This document shows positions 5,733-7,623 of a DNA stretch of 7,623 bases, in pieces. The first letter of the stretch is position 1. Every line of letters starts with the position of its first letter. The position numbers and the translations under genes are program-made. Below the pieces are notes generated by a model, which saw only the letters and a program-made list of their open reading frames with translations, did not search any database and was not told the DNA's origin. The stretch is from Bordetella parapertussis (GTDB lineage Bacteria > Pseudomonadota > Gammaproteobacteria > Burkholderiales > Burkholderiaceae_D), in contig CAMCXB010000089.1 of the NCBI GenBank assembly GCA_945883145.1, positions 1 to 7,623 of the forward strand, in the 5' to 3' direction.

Positions 5733-7340
5733 TTATAAATTACGTGCTCTTGGTGTAATTATGGTTGGTCCTGCAGTCGGTGATGTCTCAGGAAAATCTA
5801 AGCTGTAATGTAGGCCACGGCTTTCATGTCGCGACAAAGCACTGTTCACAATCAATGAAGCGACATCAACTAAATTGCGTAGTTCAAGTAAGTCCGGTGT
5901 TATGCGAAAGTTCGCGTAATACTCATCAATCTCTTCTTTTAATAAACGAATGCGATGTTGAGCGCGTTCTAATCGTTTAGTGGTTCGCACTATACTGACA
6001 AAATTCCACATAAAGCGTCGTAACTCATCCCAGTTTTGTGTGATGACGACTTCTTCATCTGCATCCGTAACGCGACTTTCATCCCATTCAGGTAAGACAT
6101 GGGAAGTTGTGGGAGATTGCTGTGCAATATGTAAAGCAGCAGCACGACCTAACACTACACATTCTAATAATGAATTACTCGCTAAGCGATTCGCTCCATG
6201 TAATCCTGTGTAGGCAGTTTCGCCAACTGCATACAGGCCTGCAATTTCAGTACGACCATCTAGATCAGTCATGATACCGCCACAGGTGTAATGTGCAGCA
6301 GGGACAACAGGTATAGGTTGACGAGTGATATCGATACCAAATTCTAGACAACGTGCATAAATTGTCGGAAAGTGCTCTTTGAGAAATGCTGGCGATTGAT
6401 GTGTGATGTCTAAATCTACATGATCAAGTCCGCGTTTTTTCATTTCAAAGTCGATTGCTCTAGCAACCACATCGCGCGGTGCTAATTCACCGCGTTCATC
6501 ATGTTGCGGCATGAAGCGCTGACCCGCGACTGATCCAGCACTAGCTGGCAGTTTTAATAAGCCACCTTCACCTCGAACTGCTTCACTAATTAAAAAGGAT
6601 TTTGCATAGGGATGATAGAGGCAGGTCGGATGAAACTGTATGAACTCCATATTCGCCATACGACAGCCAGCTCGCCATGCCATCGCAATGCCATCACCAG
6701 TCGCTGTATCTGGATTGGTGGTGTAGAGATAAACCTTACCAGCACCACCGGTCGCTAACACGGTTTGGCTAGCATTAATCGTCATGACTTTGCCTGTCAC
6801 TACATCTTGTACATATAAGCCAAGACAACGCGATTCTTCACCTTTGAGATGTAACTTATCGGTGGTGATTAAATCAATCGCAAAATGATGTTCCAATAAG
6901 GTGATGTTGGGATGTTCACGTACACGTTGTTCTAAAGTGAGTTGTACTGCGTGACCGGTAGCATCAGCTGCATGGATGATGCGACGTTGACTGTGACCAC
7001 CTTCACGTGTGAGGTGATAACCGAGTTCGGTGCTTTCATCTTTGGTAAAGGGCACACCTTGTTTGATCAACCATTCAATCGCTTTGCGGCTATTTTCCAC
7101 AATAAAGCGCGTAGCTTTTTCGTCGCAAATGCCTGCACCCGCAATTAAAGTATCGGAGACATGTTGATCAATGCTATCGGTGGAATCAAGGACTGCTGCA
7201 ATGCCGCCTTGTGCCCAATCACTGGCACCATCTCGCAAAGTGCGTTTGGAAATGACGGCGATTTTCTTGTTTTCAGCTAAATGTAGGGCAACGGATAGAC
7301 CGGCTAGACCACTGCCAATAATGGCGACATCAAAATTCAT
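5733..7340 (-). CDS. nadB: L-aspartate oxidase NadB (FAD enzyme)
   Basis: NadB oxidises L-aspartate to iminoaspartate, the substrate of NadA, using FAD with oxygen or fumarate as acceptor. The 535-residue protein starts with the Rossmann motif GSGLAG (9-14) and has DGASDWAQGGIAA (37-49), LTREGGHS (110-117, Glu113), the FAD-binding ATGGAG (196-201), FHPTCLYHP (236-244, His243), RGEGG (256-260), ELAPRD (285-290, Arg289), AAHYTCGG (348-355, His350) and HGANRLASNS (381-390, Arg385). His243, Arg289, His350 and Arg385 match, by memory, E. coli catalytic residues His244, Arg290, His351 and Arg386. The C-terminal helical domain holds IVRTTKRLERA (450-460). I chose ATG 7340; the frame extends to a TTG at 7373, but that adds 11 unmatched residues and has no ribosome binding site. 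It faces nadA-nadC, its pathway partners, on the other strand. Confidence 0.96.
   Translation of the reverse strand: MNFDVAIIGSGLAGLSVALHLAENKKIAVISKRTLRDGASDWAQGGIAAVLDSTDSIDQHVSDTLIAGAGICDEKATRFIVENSRKAIEWLIKQGVPFTKDESTELGYHLTREGGHSQRRIIHAADATGHAVQLTLEQRVREHPNITLLEHHFAIDLITTDKLHLKGEESRCLGLYVQDVVTGKVMTINASQTVLATGGAGKVYLYTTNPDTATGDGIAMAWRAGCRMANMEFIQFHPTCLYHPYAKSFLISEAVRGEGGLLKLPASAGSVAGQRFMPQHDERGELAPRDVVARAIDFEMKKRGLDHVDLDITHQSPAFLKEHFPTIYARCLEFGIDITRQPIPVVPAAHYTCGGIMTDLDGRTEIAGLYAVGETAYTGLHGANRLASNSLLECVVLGRAAALHIAQQSPTTSHVLPEWDESRVTDADEEVVITQNWDELRRFMWNFVSIVRTTKRLERAQHRIRLLKEEIDEYYANFRITPDLLELRNLVDVASLIVNSALSRHESRGLHYSLDFPETSPTAGPTIITPRARNL
5738..5760. other. Weak inverted repeat at the convergent nadC/nadB 3' ends
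   Basis: AATTAC (5738-5743) pairs with GTAATT (5755-5760), and two G-T pairs can extend the stem inward, leaving a 7-nt loop. It lies in the last codons of nadB, just past the nadC stop. Neither strand has a T-run after the stem, so it is at best a weak bidirectional termination signal. I see nothing better between the two stops. Confidence 0.2.
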
Positions 7341-7363
7341 GCTATTAGGATTCTTATTGGATA

Positions 7364-7437
7364 AATACGGCAAAAGCTGTGCTCTAGATAAGACTATATG
7401 CGATTTATCTAAAAGCCGTATTAAAAGCTGTTAAGAC
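7364..7437. repeat. Nested inverted and direct repeats in the nadB leader
   Basis: AATACGGC (7364-7371) is the exact reverse complement of GCCGTATT (7415-7422). Inside that pair, TAGATAA (7385-7391) is the exact reverse complement of TTATCTA (7405-7411), with a 13-nt loop. Superimposed are direct copies of AAAAGCTGT at 7372-7380 and 7423-7431, and the near copy AAAAGCCGT at 7411-7419. Each exact copy is followed by TAAGAC: directly at 7432-7437, but after 8 extra bases (GCTCTAGA) at 7389-7394. The block lies 24-97 bp upstream of the nadB ATG, suitable for an operator or an RNA leader structure. I do not recognise a known NAD regulator site in it. Confidence 0.6.
7393..7398 (-). promoter_or_regulatory. 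Possible -10 element of the nadB promoter
   Basis: Read on the minus strand, TATAGT at 7398-7393 matches TATAAT with one mismatch and lies 52 nt upstream of the nadB ATG, within the loop of the inner inverted repeat. No good -35 hexamer is found 16-18 bp upstream, so this is only a candidate. If correct, the flanking repeat arms would overlap the polymerase footprint. Confidence 0.25.
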
Positions 7438-7467
7438 CGCACTTTATGACAGGTTTTATTCGACGCT

Positions 7468-7490
7468 AAATCATGCAATCAGCATGGTTT
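7468..7490. repeat. 9-bp stem hairpin between nadB and the right-hand promoter
   Basis: AAATCATGC (7468-7476) pairs with GCATGGTTT (7482-7490) through eight Watson-Crick pairs and one T-G pair, with loop AATCA. On the + strand the stem runs into TTTTAAAG, so it faintly resembles an intrinsic terminator, but it is AT-rich and the T-run is short. No gene upstream on the + strand needs it, so a regulatory role or chance is equally possible. Confidence 0.3.
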
Positions 7491-7588
7491 TAAAGCTTTA
7501 GAGCTAGGCTAATAACAAGATTTCATGTTTCAAAATCGATTCAGATCAAATGATTGTTGACTTTATGCGAAAAACACAACTTATCCAG

Positions 7589-7594
7589 TATAAT
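7589..7594 (+). promoter_or_regulatory. Rightward promoter candidate (perfect TATAAT) for a gene beyond the window
   Basis: TATAAT at 7589-7594 matches the consensus exactly and is followed by GCCTCC, then 23 more bases to the window edge. A TTGACT hexamer lies at 7557-7562, but its 26-bp spacing is too long, and the positions 16-18 bp upstream hold no good -35 match. Transcription would start near 7601. The gene it serves is not visible. Confidence 0.42.
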
Positions 7595-7623
7595 GCCTCC
7601 ACGTTGAGATTCGAGTAGCAGTG

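Larger units (their letters stand above)
7341..7623. other. 283-bp non-coding region upstream of nadB
   Basis: No frame on either strand gives a recognisable protein. The longest open stretches are about 25 codons and lack family features. On the minus strand this segment is the nadB leader and should hold its promoter. It contains nested inverted and direct repeats (7364-7437), a 9-bp hairpin (7468-7490), a perfect 10-bp palindrome TAAAGCTTTA (7491-7500) and a rightward TATAAT (7589-7594). The arrangement suggests a divergent intergenic region between nadB and a gene starting beyond the window. Confidence 0.6.

Noticed and set aside
7341..7373. 11-residue N-terminal extension of NadB from a TTG at 7373
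   Set aside because: NadB proteins begin close to the FAD motif as in MNFDVAIIG; the extension has no ribosome binding site and uses a rare start codon.
5765..7434. Open frames on the + strand opposite nadB, including 7171-7434
   Set aside because: They are antisense to the intact NadB coding sequence. The last one reaches into the nadB leader but has no recognisable domain or start signal.
7565..7618. 17-codon ORF starting with ATG at 7565
   Set aside because: It runs through the TATAAT promoter candidate, has no ribosome binding site and resembles nothing known.
7546..7623. Two minus-strand frames open for about 25 codons from the right edge, considered as the 3' end of a neighbouring gene
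   Set aside because: Neither translation shows a recognisable motif, and the AT-rich, promoter-like DNA fits an intergenic region better.
1..7623. Search for a mobile element, CRISPR array, toxin-antitoxin, defence island or tRNA/rRNA gene
   Set aside because: No transposase, integrase, regular spaced repeats or cloverleaf-like segment was seen; coding density and functions are those of core metabolism.

Overview
The window is ordinary, densely packed bacterial housekeeping DNA, probably from a Burkholderiales-type betaproteobacterium with unusually AT-rich DNA. NadA, the YbiT-type ABC-F protein, NadB and NadC all read, from memory, like the Burkholderiales versions; the NadA N-terminal extension and the Gln in NadC's usual Asn-His-Arg motif are examples. 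Hand counts of sampled lines give roughly 40-47% G+C, low for that order. The placement rests on remembered protein resemblance and is an inference.

Left block (1-1997, + strand): the last 31 codons of a QueE-like gene, then queD, tadA and ldcA. The genes are separated by 2 bp, a 1-bp overlap and 6 bp, so they look like one transcription unit whose promoter lies left of the window. QueE and QueD make the 7-deazaguanine precursor of queuosine (tRNA position 34). TadA makes inosine at tRNA position 34. LdcA trims recycled murein peptides in the cytoplasm.

Middle block (1998-5724, + strand): a 107-bp gap holds an extended -10 promoter candidate and a good ribosome binding site for a GTG-started ABC-F gene of the YbiT type. 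nadA follows after 2 bp and nadC 18 bp later, so the ABC-F gene is probably co-transcribed with two genes of de novo NAD synthesis.

Right block (5725-7623): nadB lies on the opposite strand and converges on nadC with only 8 bp between the stop codons. NadB (aspartate to iminoaspartate), NadA (iminoaspartate plus DHAP to quinolinate) and NadC (quinolinate to NaMN) make up the complete quinolinate branch of NAD synthesis, split into two opposed units. Upstream of nadB, 283 bp without a gene hold nested inverted and direct repeats, a hairpin and, near the right edge, a perfect TATAAT facing right toward an unseen gene.

I found no mobile element, CRISPR array, tRNA or rRNA gene, phage gene or convincing novel system. 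The points most worth a second look are the repeat structure in the nadB leader, the pairing of ybiT with nadA-nadC, the change in base composition inside ybiT, and the clustering of two position-34 tRNA modification functions.
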